DNA of 13,804 nucleotides from an uncultured Ligilactobacillus sp. (lineage in GTDB: Bacteria > Bacillota > Bacilli > Lactobacillales > Lactobacillaceae), in NCBI GenBank assembly GCA_934215475.1, contig CAKPZY010000045.1, forward strand, positions 1-13,804, given 5' to 3'. The notes beneath the pieces were generated by a model. That model was not told the DNA's origin, searched no databases, and saw only the letters and a list, made by a program, of their open reading frames with translations. Positions 7,763 to 13,804 of this stretch are shown one piece after another; the stretch's first letter is position 1, and the number at the start of each line of letters is the position of its first letter. A program made the translations under genes and the position numbers.

Positions 7763-9447
7763 TTATTTCTTGGATGCATATATATAGTTATAAGTCGGTC
7801 CAAAAGCCGGTGTCTGGAAATTCTGTAAAGAAGATGCTTTAAAGATCTTTGTCTTTGGCACCGTTGTTGGGGCAACACCGAAATCTTTAGTGACCAGTAA
7901 TTCTTCTAACTGCTTGTATACTTGCAAACGCTGCTGTTTATTAGTTGTCGTTTGCAAAGCGGCAAAAAGCTGGTCGTATTTGGGGTCTTTATAACCGCCG
8001 AAGAACCGCTGGAAACCGTTATTTGAAGCCCATAAAGCTAAGAATGTTTCCGGGTCGTTGTAATCTCCGAACCAGCCATTAGATAGGAGGTCGTAATTAC
8101 CTTTGTTGCGTTCGGCAATGAATGACGCATCGTCAGATTGAGAACTGGCTTGGACCGTGATCCCCAACTGCTTTTTGTATTCTTGTTTGAGATACGAGAT
8201 CAAGTCAGAATCAGTACTGCTGTCATTGGTCGTTAAAAAAACTATTTTAACTTGGCTAAGATCCGTCGACTTGCCTAGTTCTTTCAAACCAGCTTGGAAT
8301 AATTGTTTTAATTTGGCAGAACTATTGTACTGTTGTTCTGGTTTGGCCAAAATATTACCGGCATACTTACGGTAATTAGTCTGACCGACTGACACGCTGC
8401 CAGGGAGGTACCCTTGGGCTGGCTGTTCTTGATTGGAGGACAAGACCTTGTTGTATTTCTCCCGATTGACGGCCAGGCTCAAAGCTTCGCGGATCTTAGC
8501 ATTTTTCAGCAATCCTTGCGTTCCACCGGTCTTTTGGTTGAATACCAGTAAATTAGTTCCTGAACCCAGTTGGCTAGTGGTTTTGATCTTGCTGCTCTTG
8601 GCAGCTTTTTGATAATTCAAGGAATCAGCACCGGAAGCTTTAACGGCATCCAACTGACTAGACTGCAAAAGTGAAGCAACAGTCGAAGCTTTAGCTGTCG
8701 TTATGTATTTGACCTTATTGAAGTTGACTTTAGAGCTGTTCCAGAAACGTTTGTTTTTAGTCAGCTCGATCTTGTCATTGGTTTTCCACTGTGAGATCTT
8801 GAAAGCGCCATTGGAGGCTTGGTCGCGCCAGTCCGTTTTCCATTTTTTGTTACCATGCTTTTGGATCAGGTCCAACCTGACGGGGTAAAACGCAATGTCG
8901 GCATATTTTTGCAAGAAATTGTCAGTGGGATGAGCCAGTTTGATCTGATATGTATTTTTGTCCGGTGCAGAAACGCCGACGGCGGAGGCCGATGCTTTGC
9001 CAGTATTGTAAGCTTCGGCATTTTTGATGTCGTAACCTAAAGTTGCGTAGGCAAAGCCATTTTTCGGATTCAGTTCGCGCAGAGCGGAATCAACGTAATC
9101 TTGTGCAGTAACTGCCTTACCATCGGAACATTTGGTATTGCGCAAATGAAAGGTATAAGTTAAGCCTTTGAGACTTGGTATGACTTGGCACCTGCCAATT
9201 GCAGCGAATCCTGTCCTTTTTTGGAAGTGATCCTGAAGAGCCCTTCTTGTGTGGCGTTCAAAATGTCAAATTCGTTTGAATTCCGTACGTCGTTGACGTC
9301 GACAGTGGTAGGATCACTGGCCTCAACCAGATTTAAAGTTTTTTGTGAACTGCTGCTGCTCGATTGATTACCGCAGCTGGCCAGTATTCCAGCAGTCGGT
9401 ACCAATATAGCTGCGGTCAGCAGTAATTTCTTGATATTTGTTTTCAT
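7763..9447 (-). pseudogene. oppA: Oligopeptide-binding lipoprotein OppA, frame-interrupted
   Basis: OppA is the surface lipoprotein that captures peptides and hands them to OppBC (SBP family 5). The start is ATG 9447 with AGAGGAGAG just upstream. Residues 1-24 are a lipoprotein signal peptide ending in the lipobox LASC, with Cys25 to be lipidated, followed by a Ser-rich linker. The frame stops at TAA 9160-9162 after SYQVSKA. The adjacent frame continues at once with GLTYTFHLRNTK and runs about 465 residues to 7763, including WFGDYNDPETFL, typical of peptide-binding proteins. One missing base, or four (for example restoring K-D-G), rejoins the parts to about 560 aa, a normal OppA length. The second part has no credible start of its own: its first candidate, TTG at 9145, is an internal Leu. 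Two sites usually Trp in this family read Cys (KCSDG) and Ala (DSALRE), consistent with relaxed selection. Confidence 0.85.
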
Positions 9448-9466
9448 ACATAGATCTCTCCTCTGT
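9448..9466 (-). promoter_or_regulatory. oppA ribosome-binding site deciding the start
   Basis: Minus-strand AGAGGAGAG lies about eight bases before ATG 9447. It chooses this ATG over the in-frame upstream codons near 9486, which overlap the T-box terminator tail and have no such site. Confidence 0.75.
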
Positions 9467-9484
9467 TTGTTGTAAAATTTGCGC

Positions 9485-9522
9485 AATAAAAAAAGTCCTT
9501 ATTCAAAAACTTGAATAAGGAC
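9485..9522 (-). terminator. Conditional terminator of the T-box leader
   Basis: A perfect 12-bp stem with a 4-base loop and TTTTTTTATT tail on the minus strand lies 38 bases before the oppA start. Its 5' arm overlaps the region that would form the antiterminator with the T-box core when uncharged tRNA is bound. Confidence 0.9.
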
Positions 9523-9764
9523 GATAATATCGTGGTGCCACCTGTATTTATGATCAAGAGATCAACTCAGTAACTTAAAAGCAAATGCTTTTGCTATGTT
9601 AAGTTCAGGCTAATAACGGGCCTGGCGTAAGTGTCGCTTCCACGCACTTATTGCTGTAAGTTCATCTTCATTATGATCAAGGTTGGCCTTTTTCAGCTGA
9701 CAGCCTCTCTGTACACTTTGTACATAACTACTCTTCTTGGCCGTTGCAAATTTATTAGAATGTT
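9485..9764 (-). ncRNA. T-box leader (tRNA-sensing riboswitch) of the opp operon
   Basis: T-box leaders bind a specific uncharged tRNA and then switch from terminator to antiterminator. The minus strand carries the T-box core AGGTGGCACCACG (9543-9531). It is followed by a terminator of 12 bp (9511-9522 with 9495-9506) and a run of seven T. Upstream, stem I is recognisable: helix GTTATG (9728-9723) pairs with CATAAT (9675-9670), with an AGAGAG bulge region at 9710-9705. Under that helix the loop has AGTA (9732-9729) opposite GAA (9669-9667), the usual S-turn pair. The triplet after GAA is GAT (9666-9664), suggesting an Asp specifier. The T-box identity is secure. The specifier reading is inference, since the neighbouring registers GAA (Glu) and ATG (Met) are possible. 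Confidence 0.93.
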
Positions 9765-9770
9765 AACGAA

Positions 9771-9799
9771 ATTTTAACTAATTTGTGGAAATATGTCAA
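9771..9799 (-). promoter_or_regulatory. Promoter of the opp operon
   Basis: Minus-strand TTGACA (9799-9794), a 17-base spacer and TAAAAT (9776-9771) form a near-consensus sigma-A promoter. Transcription would begin near 9764, just before stem I of the T-box. Confidence 0.85.
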
Positions 9800-9966
9800 T
9801 AATTAAATTAAAAATCTCAACATAAGCCGTCGTGATGCCAGTTACACTGGAGAAAAAATATTTTTGAGCCCGTATAGTGATTAGACTCGTTTAATATTTC
9901 AGAACTCAACTCTTACTTTAGAATCTGTCTGAAAAAATAATTTTTGTCTGTAAGTCACAAAAAAAC

Positions 9967-9995
9967 TTTACTTATTAAAAATAAGCTGATAAGAT
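9967..9995 (+). promoter_or_regulatory. Probable promoter of the nitroreductase gene
   Basis: TTTACT (9967-9972), a 17-base spacer and TAAGAT (9990-9995) match sigma-A at four of six bases each. It is divergent from the opp promoter. I see no gene or clear operator between the two (9800-9966), which is AT-rich with only short hairpins. Confidence 0.5.
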
Positions 9996-10037
9996 AGAGC
10001 CATGGATGAAAAATATTAAATTCAAGGAGGCAATTTT

Positions 10038-10637
10038 ATGTCCAACACTATCGATACATTAAAGCAGCGCCGCACAATCTACGATTTAGGAGATAAACTC
10101 ACCAAATCAGAAGATGAACTGGTTTCATTGATTGAAAGTGCAGTCAAGGAATCTCCGACAGCTTTCAACGGACAAACTGTTCGGGCAGTGATCTTATTTG
10201 GCGAAGCTTCTGACAAAGTTTGGGATATCGTTGAAAAACGTCTGAAAAGCGAAGTTCCAGATAATGAAGCCTACAAAAAGACACAGAAAAAGATTGCAAG
10301 TTTCCGTGCTGGGGCAGGGACAGTGCTGTTCTATACAGAAACTGAAACAGTTCGGTATCAAGAAAAGAACTTTACATTATATGCTGACAATTTCCAAGAT
10401 TGGTCTGAACAAGCCATCGGTGGAGCTCAACAGTCTGTCTGGGTTGCCTTAGCCGAAGAAGGTCTTGGTGCTTCATTACAACATTATAATCCGTTGATCG
10501 ATGATCAGGTGGCCAAGGCATTTGACATTCCAGATTCTTGGCATTTACGTGCCGAGATGCCATTTGGTTCGATCAACACTCCTGCAGGTGGAAAAGATTA
10601 TCTCGCAGATGAGGACAGGTTCAAGGTCATTAAGTAA
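10038..10637 (+). CDS. Nitroreductase-family flavoprotein (Frm2/CinD-like)
   Basis: A 199-aa cytoplasmic protein of the short nitroreductase type that binds FMN and uses NAD(P)H to reduce nitro compounds or quinones. Visible family features are the FMN-contacting RRTIYDL at 11-17, SPTAFNGQ in the first third, the GGAQQSVWVALAEEGLGASLQHYNP stretch packing on the flavin, and a C-terminal MPFG. This pattern fits the subgroup containing yeast Frm2/Hbn1 and lactococcal CinD, an oxidative and copper stress enzyme; that subgroup call is from memory. The ATG has an ideal AAGGAGG at 10024-10030. The gene is monocistronic, ending at a terminator at 10748. No metal-responsive operator was recognised. 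The physiological substrate is unknown. Confidence 0.9.
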   Translation: MSNTIDTLKQRRTIYDLGDKLTKSEDELVSLIESAVKESPTAFNGQTVRAVILFGEASDKVWDIVEKRLKSEVPDNEAYKKTQKKIASFRAGAGTVLFYTETETVRYQEKNFTLYADNFQDWSEQAIGGAQQSVWVALAEEGLGASLQHYNPLIDDQVAKAFDIPDSWHLRAEMPFGSINTPAGGKDYLADEDRFKVIK

Positions 10638-10717
10638 CGGTCTAACTACGGTGTCTGCCCGTTACTTCGAGGTTGTTAGCTAAGTCGAGTTCGGGGGGAC
10701 ATGAATAGTTGGCCGAA
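10632..10717 (+). other. Structured 3' region after the nitroreductase gene, no gene
   Basis: AAGTAACGG (10632-10640, including the stop codon) pairs perfectly over 9 bp with CCGTTACTT (10659-10667). CTAAC (10642-10646) can pair with GTTAG (10675-10679) as an alternative. TTCGG (10690-10694) pairs with CCGAA (10713-10717). No reading frame of note lies here. It may be just an untranslated region or a small RNA; the sequence alone does not decide. Confidence 0.4.
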
Positions 10718-10747
10718 GCTTTGAGGAACATTAAAAATATGATTTGC

Positions 10748-10782
10748 AGCTGTTATTCAATTTATTGAATAACGGCTTTTTT
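10748..10782 (+). terminator. Terminator of the nitroreductase transcript
   Basis: A 13-bp stem with one G-U pair (10748-10760 with 10765-10777) and a TTTA loop is followed by six T. It lies 110 bases after the stop codon, so the transcript would include the structured region before it. Confidence 0.9.
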
Positions 10783-10864
10783 GTGGATGATAAGTGTGCG
10801 CACTGAAATTATTTTGGTATTTGTTTGATTTTTGAGCAGAGAACATTTATCATAGGCCGATAGT

Positions 10865-10893
10865 GTGGCAAATTAAACTTATTGAGTTATAAT
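10865..10893 (+). promoter_or_regulatory. Probable promoter of the 155-aa membrane-protein gene
   Basis: GTGGCA (10865-10870), a 17-base spacer and a perfect TATAAT (10888-10893) lie 45 bases before the TTG start. A perfect 8-base palindrome GTGCGCAC occurs further upstream near 10796-10803, but no regulator is known for it. Confidence 0.55.
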
Positions 10894-10921
10894 GATTTCC
10901 AATTAGTAAGTAAACAAAAAA

Positions 10922-10929
10922 GGGGGGGG
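10922..10929 (+). promoter_or_regulatory. Ribosome-binding site made of eight G
   Basis: The only Shine-Dalgarno candidate for the next gene is a run of eight G after six A, ending eight bases before the TTG. It decides the TTG start. Being a homopolymer, it could vary in length by slippage and so alter the spacing. Confidence 0.65.
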
Positions 10930-10937
10930 CTAAACAT

Positions 10938-11405
10938 TTGCTGATTTTATTATGTGCTAGTGCGATCATGGTCATTGCTTTGGTACGCAGAGTATATTAT
11001 GATTCGTTACTCCAGTTCAAAGCTAAGTACAACTTTTCACCGGTTTTTATCGGCATGATCGTACTGGGCTTCCTTTCACCGCTGTTTCGAGTGATGGCAC
11101 AATATATACTCTTTGATATGACAGTCGCTGCGTTGGTCATGCTGACGTTTTTAGCAGGGCGCAATGGATTGACTAGTAAGGGTATCCTGTTGCCTAACTT
11201 GCTGACCCGGTTGTTGGTTTTTCAGAGAATAGTGAAAGTCATTTTAAAGCCTATTGGTAATGGGCAAGGCAGGAAGCTGATCGTAGCAACGTTTATTGAA
11301 AAGCGGTCGTACCGCCAATATGCACTGGTGTTTGAGATGCCGGAAAATGATCTGCTTACGCTGCTGAAACGCAATTTACCTTCCGAAGCACAGATCGAAT
11401 CTTAA
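10938..11405 (+). CDS. Small membrane protein of unknown function
   Basis: A 155-aa basic protein starting at TTG. Three hydrophobic segments are visible (about 2-17, 35-52 and 56-74). A C-terminal soluble part of about 80 residues follows, probably cytoplasmic, containing GLTSKGILLPN and later RSYRQYALVFEMPE. Membrane hairpins followed by a small beta-rich domain of this kind recall PH-like membrane proteins of Firmicutes, but I do not recognise the family and assign no function. It has its own promoter and terminator, so it appears to be a single-gene unit. An internal ATG at codon 11 lies inside the first membrane segment and has no ribosome site, which supports the TTG. Confidence 0.75.
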   Translation: MLILLCASAIMVIALVRRVYYDSLLQFKAKYNFSPVFIGMIVLGFLSPLFRVMAQYILFDMTVAALVMLTFLAGRNGLTSKGILLPNLLTRLLVFQRIVKVILKPIGNGQGRKLIVATFIEKRSYRQYALVFEMPENDLLTLLKRNLPSEAQIES

Positions 11406-11423
11406 ATAAGATAGAATAATATG

Positions 11424-11470
11424 ATCCCACTGGCAAATACTTTAGGTATTTTTGTCGGCGGGATTTTTTT
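11424..11470 (+). terminator. Terminator after the 155-aa membrane-protein gene
   Basis: An outer stem ATCCC/GGGAT (11424-11428 with 11460-11464) and an inner stem AAATAC/GTATTT (11435-11440 with 11446-11451) form a long imperfect hairpin, followed by seven T. Confidence 0.8.
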
Positions 11471-11554
11471 AAATTATTTTTGATCAAGATTTGAGATTTT
11501 AGCGTAATTAGATATAGAGCTTTTTTTAGATGGTGGGTCGTGAAAAATTACTGT

Positions 11555-11580
11555 TAAACTTTCTCAAAACTATCCGATAT
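11555..11580 (+). promoter_or_regulatory. Sigma-D (flagellar, sigma-28 type) promoter candidate
   Basis: TAAA (11555-11558), a 14-base spacer and TCCGATAT (11573-11580) match the sigma-D consensus TAAA-N14-16-GCCGATAT at 11 of 12 defined bases. The predicted start near 11587 gives a leader of about 38 bases to the PAS-MCP ATG at 11625. Chemoreceptor genes are standard members of the sigma-D regulon in motile Firmicutes, so context and motif agree. No good sigma-A promoter was seen here. Confidence 0.65.
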
Positions 11581-11624
11581 GTAAAGTGCTAGGGCCCATC
11601 TAGTGAGAAAGAAGGAAGTCACTG

Positions 11625-12537
11625 ATGAAAATCAGTTCGGATTTTTTAGGATCTATCACCCATAATTTGGCGATCATTACATTATGATACGCAAAAAAAT
11701 ATTACCTACGTTTCAGATCTTTTTGCCCAGACACTCGGTTATTCGGTCGAGGACTTATTGCAAATGCAACACCAAGACCTTTGTTTTCCCGAGTTTGCTG
11801 ACAGTCCAGATTACGAAGATTTTTGGTCTCGTTTATTAGCTGGGAACTCATTTCAAGACCAAGTTGTTAGGAGAGGCAAGAACGGGGCAAAAGTATATCT
11901 TGAGGCTAACTACTTTCCGTTGCGTGACATAAACGGGCGATTAAACGGGATCTGCAAGGTATGTTTTGATAAAACTGAAAAAATCACTGCCATCAATCAG
12001 GAATTGGCGGATATCGTCAATGTTTCGGATGCCTTGGAGAGCATGTACCACCGGCGGAAAATACAAATGAATGACACCAAAAAGACGATGGATGTGATGC
12101 AGCAAAGCTCCGCCGATAATTTGGAGATCACAAGTCAACTCAAACAAAATACTGCAAAGATCGATCAAATCACTAAGACAGTCCATGAGATCTCCTACCA
12201 CACTAACATTTTGGCTGTGAACACGGCTCTGCAAGCTGTGCGCTCCAGTGAAAATAGCGGCGGTTTTTCGGTCGTGGCCAAGGAAATGCGCAAGCTTGCC
12301 AAAGACGTCGACCAATCCTCTGAAAATATTAGAGAAACATTGCAAAAGATTTCCAGTGAGATCGATTTGATCGATGAGACTTCTGGCAAGACTAGGGCTG
12401 AGGTAAAGCAGACTCGTGATGGTTTTAGAAAGAATCAGGAGAGTCTGGCACAACTTATGCAGAGCTCCGCTGCAATCAAAAGAGATGTCAGTCGCCTAGA
12501 TGGATTGTTGTCGGTGTTGCATGACAGTGGAAAATAA
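11625..12537 (+). pseudogene. Soluble PAS-domain methyl-accepting chemotaxis-type protein, frame-interrupted
   Basis: The ATG at 11625 follows AAGAAGGAAG and opens MKISSDFLGSITHNLAIIT, the first strand of a PAS domain. The frame then hits TGA at 11685-11687. The next frame resumes at once with DTQKNITYVS and continues to 12537. Deleting one T near 11682-11685 gives a 303-aa protein. It would have an N-terminal PAS domain (about 10-125, including GYSVEDLL and NYFPLRDINGRLNG), a helical region, and an MCP signalling hairpin whose tip reads HTNILAVNTALQAVR, then GFSVVAKEMRKLAKD. It has no membrane segment, so it is a cytoplasmic receptor that would signal to CheA/CheW; the PAS ligand is unknown. 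The part from ATG 11758 alone (259 aa) lacks the first half of the PAS domain and has no ribosome site. No chemotaxis neighbours are present in the window. Confidence 0.8.
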
Positions 12538-12552
12538 ATCTGGATATAAGAA

Positions 12553-12580
12553 AATCCGAGTTTAATGACTGGGTTTTTTA
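12553..12580 (+). terminator. Terminator after the PAS-MCP gene
   Basis: An imperfect stem (AATCCGAGT at 12553-12561 with ACTGGGTT at 12568-12575, one bulged G and one G-U pair, loop TTAATG) runs into six T. Weaker than the other terminators in the window. Confidence 0.6.
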
Positions 12581-12672
12581 TTTGCTCAAAGCGACGTAAC
12601 TTGGTCACACGCATCGAGGCAAAGCTCGGAACCCCCTTTCTTTTTTGACCTGCTTATTTTTGTACAACGGGG

Positions 12673-12678
12673 TATAAT
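12673..12678 (+). promoter_or_regulatory. Probable -10 element of the ketopantoate reductase gene
   Basis: A perfect TATAAT lies 38 bases before the GTG start. A TTGACC at 12645-12650 is 22 bases upstream, too far for a normal spacer, and no better -35 is visible. The -35 may be weak or activator-dependent. Confidence 0.4.
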
Positions 12679-12716
12679 AATAACGGCTAAAGAAAATTTT
12701 ACTGGAGGTTTTTAAA

Positions 12717-13652
12717 GTGAGAATTGCTATTGCGGGTGCAGGAGCAATGGGGAGCCGTTTTGGGATCATGTTGACTCAATGCGGAAACGACGTCACCTTG
12801 ATCGATGGGTGGCAGGAGCATATCGACGCCATTAGAAAAAATGGGTTGGAGGCGGATTTTGATGGGAAAGATGTTACGGTCCACCTGCCGGTCATGGTCC
12901 AAACTAAAGTCGATGCAACGGATAAAATTGACCTGATCATCGTCTTTACCAAGTCGATGCAGTTGAATCAAATGCTGCACGACATTCAATCGGTGATAGG
13001 TCAACACACACAAGTTTTATGTCTGCTCAATGGATTGGGTCACGTCGCTACACTAGAAAAGTATGTCGCTAAGAAAAATATTTTTTTAGGGAACACTATG
13101 TGGACAGCAGGATTATTGGGACCGGGCAAGGTGAAATTGTTCGGGAAAGGAACAGTTGAGTTACAAAATGTCGGCGATGGCCAAGAAGCAGCAGCACGCA
13201 ATTTGGCGGAGTTATTGTCTGGTTCCGGATTAAACGCCAGTTATTCTTCTGATATTTTATATTCGGTCTATCGAAAAGCCTGTGTCAACGGGACAATGAA
13301 CTGTTTGACTGCACTACTTCAATGCAATATGGGGGAGCTGGGTGCTACGTCACCCGCGCATGGGATGGTTGTAACGGTCGTAAAAGAATTTGCCGCGGTT
13401 GCTAAAGTGGAAGGGATCAATTTGGATATTGCCGAATTGATCGAACATGTGGAATCTTGTTACGAACCCCCGGTTGCAGACCATTACCCATCAATGTATC
13501 AGGACCTGATCTTAAATCAACGTAAGACCGAGATCGATTACCTTAATGGCGCCATTTCAAAGAAAGGGAAAAAGTATGGCGTACCAACCCCGTATTGTGA
13601 TTTTATCACCGCAATGATTCATGCTAAAGAAGAGTTATTAGGCGCAAAATAG
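12717..13652 (+). CDS. panE: 2-dehydropantoate 2-reductase family protein (PanE/ApbA-like)
   Basis: The family reduces ketopantoate to pantoate with NADPH in pantothenate and coenzyme A synthesis. The 311-aa protein has an N-terminal Rossmann fold with G7-A-G9-A-M-G12. NGLGH at 105-109 follows the second strand set. The helical C-terminal domain has the catalytic lysine in YRKACVNG (K187) with Asn191, and the late block SMYQDL...TEIDYLNG (E272) that binds substrate. The start is GTG with TGGAGG at 12703-12708, and the length is normal. It stands alone between terminators, with no panB, panC or ilv genes visible. In lactic acid bacteria some PanE homologues act as D-hydroxyacid dehydrogenases on branched-chain keto acids (for example in Lactococcus), so the true substrate is not certain; the fold and family are. 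Confidence 0.9.
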   Translation: MRIAIAGAGAMGSRFGIMLTQCGNDVTLIDGWQEHIDAIRKNGLEADFDGKDVTVHLPVMVQTKVDATDKIDLIIVFTKSMQLNQMLHDIQSVIGQHTQVLCLLNGLGHVATLEKYVAKKNIFLGNTMWTAGLLGPGKVKLFGKGTVELQNVGDGQEAAARNLAELLSGSGLNASYSSDILYSVYRKACVNGTMNCLTALLQCNMGELGATSPAHGMVVTVVKEFAAVAKVEGINLDIAELIEHVESCYEPPVADHYPSMYQDLILNQRKTEIDYLNGAISKKGKKYGVPTPYCDFITAMIHAKEELLGAK

Positions 13653-13661
13653 TTATTACAA

Positions 13662-13707
13662 AAACAAGGCCATCCTGGAGCTGATATATGCTTAGGCGGC
13701 CTTGTTT
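13662..13707 (+). terminator. Terminator of the panE-like gene
   Basis: A perfect 10-bp stem AAACAAGGCC/GGCCTTGTTT (13662-13671 with 13698-13707) with a 26-base loop is followed by a T-rich stretch. No gene is evident from 13708 to the window end; a GGAGG near 13781 is not followed by a start codon. Confidence 0.75.
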
Positions 13708-13804
13708 GTTACTTATTTTTGAGTTATTGGGTTAATTTTGAGAATACTCCTAGATAAGTACCGATGGTCTACGAAGTTTGGAGGAAACAACGTAGATAAT
13801 AGCC

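Noticed and set aside
7402..7842. A 146-codon open frame antisense to oppB and the end of oppA
   Set aside because: It overlaps well-supported coding sequence, lacks a ribosome site, and reads as low-quality shadow sequence.
7763..9145. An independent gene starting at TTG 9145
   Set aside because: The frame is open upstream into conserved OppA sequence (GLTYTFH), and there is no ribosome site; it is the second part of oppA.
9150..9170. Programmed frameshift as the explanation of the oppA break
   Set aside because: The zero-frame codons TCA AAG GCT TAA contain no X XXY YYZ slippery heptamer and no stimulatory element; an indel is the simpler reading.
10640..10705. A tRNA-like element (a GAGTTCG-type T-loop)
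   Set aside because: No acceptor stem, anticodon arm or CCA-compatible 3' end can be assembled around it.
11676..11690. prfB-like plus-one recoding at TTA TGA in the PAS-MCP gene
   Set aside because: A Leu tRNA slipping from TTA to TAT would pair poorly, and there is no Shine-Dalgarno sequence just upstream as in prfB.
11941..12453. A 170-codon open frame antisense to the PAS-MCP gene
   Set aside because: It has no ribosome site or promoter, its sequence is unlike any family I recognise, and the opposite strand carries a clear MCP signalling domain.
1..13804. Insertion sequence, prophage, CRISPR array or toxin-antitoxin system
   Set aside because: No transposase, integrase, terminal repeats, regularly spaced repeats or recognisable toxin-antitoxin pair was found on either strand.

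Overview
The window looks like chromosomal DNA of a low-GC Gram-positive bacterium, most likely a member of the Lactobacillaceae. The grounds are strong AAGGAGG-type ribosome-binding sites, a T-box leader in front of an oligopeptide-permease operon, a LytR-CpsA-Psr (LCP) cell-wall enzyme, and a small Frm2/CinD-like nitroreductase. A sigma-D (flagellar) type promoter in front of a chemoreceptor-like gene hints at a motile or formerly motile lineage such as Liquorilactobacillus or Ligilactobacillus. That genus-level suggestion is inference only.

Layout. (1) Positions 1-2192: the tail of an unknown gene, then an AT-rich 639-aa surface-polysaccharide-type protein on the plus strand. It ends at a bidirectional terminator shared with the convergent LCP gene (2210-3163, minus). 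(2) Positions 3411-9799, minus strand: a full opp operon. It runs from a consensus promoter through a T-box leader to oppA, oppB, oppC, a small membrane protein, oppD and oppF, and ends at a hairpin terminator. Several of these genes are translationally coupled. (3) Positions 9967-13707, plus strand: four independently terminated genes. They are a nitroreductase, a small membrane protein of unknown function, a soluble PAS plus methyl-accepting signalling protein, and a ketopantoate reductase (PanE-like).

Three genes are broken in frame: oppA (near 9162), oppF (at a run of seven T/A, 4261-4267) and the PAS-MCP gene (near 11682). Each can be restored by a one-base change (or, for oppA, a four-base one). 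The opp transporter as read would lack both a continuous binding protein and one ATPase. This could be operon decay, indel errors in the assembly, or, for oppF only, recoding: its break falls exactly on an in-frame A AAA AAG heptamer, the dnaX-type minus-one slippery sequence, directly before a zero-frame stop.

How the genes work together. The opp cluster would import peptides, with transcription controlled by uncharged tRNA through the T-box; the specifier triplet reads most naturally as GAU (Asp). The 639-aa protein and the LCP enzyme are both plausible cell-envelope polymer genes but are transcribed convergently. The other genes show no evident joint pathway. I found no insertion sequence, CRISPR array, tRNA or rRNA, and no convincing new multigene system. 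The most unusual signals are the oppF slippery site, the flagellar-type promoter and the two-domain polysaccharide protein.
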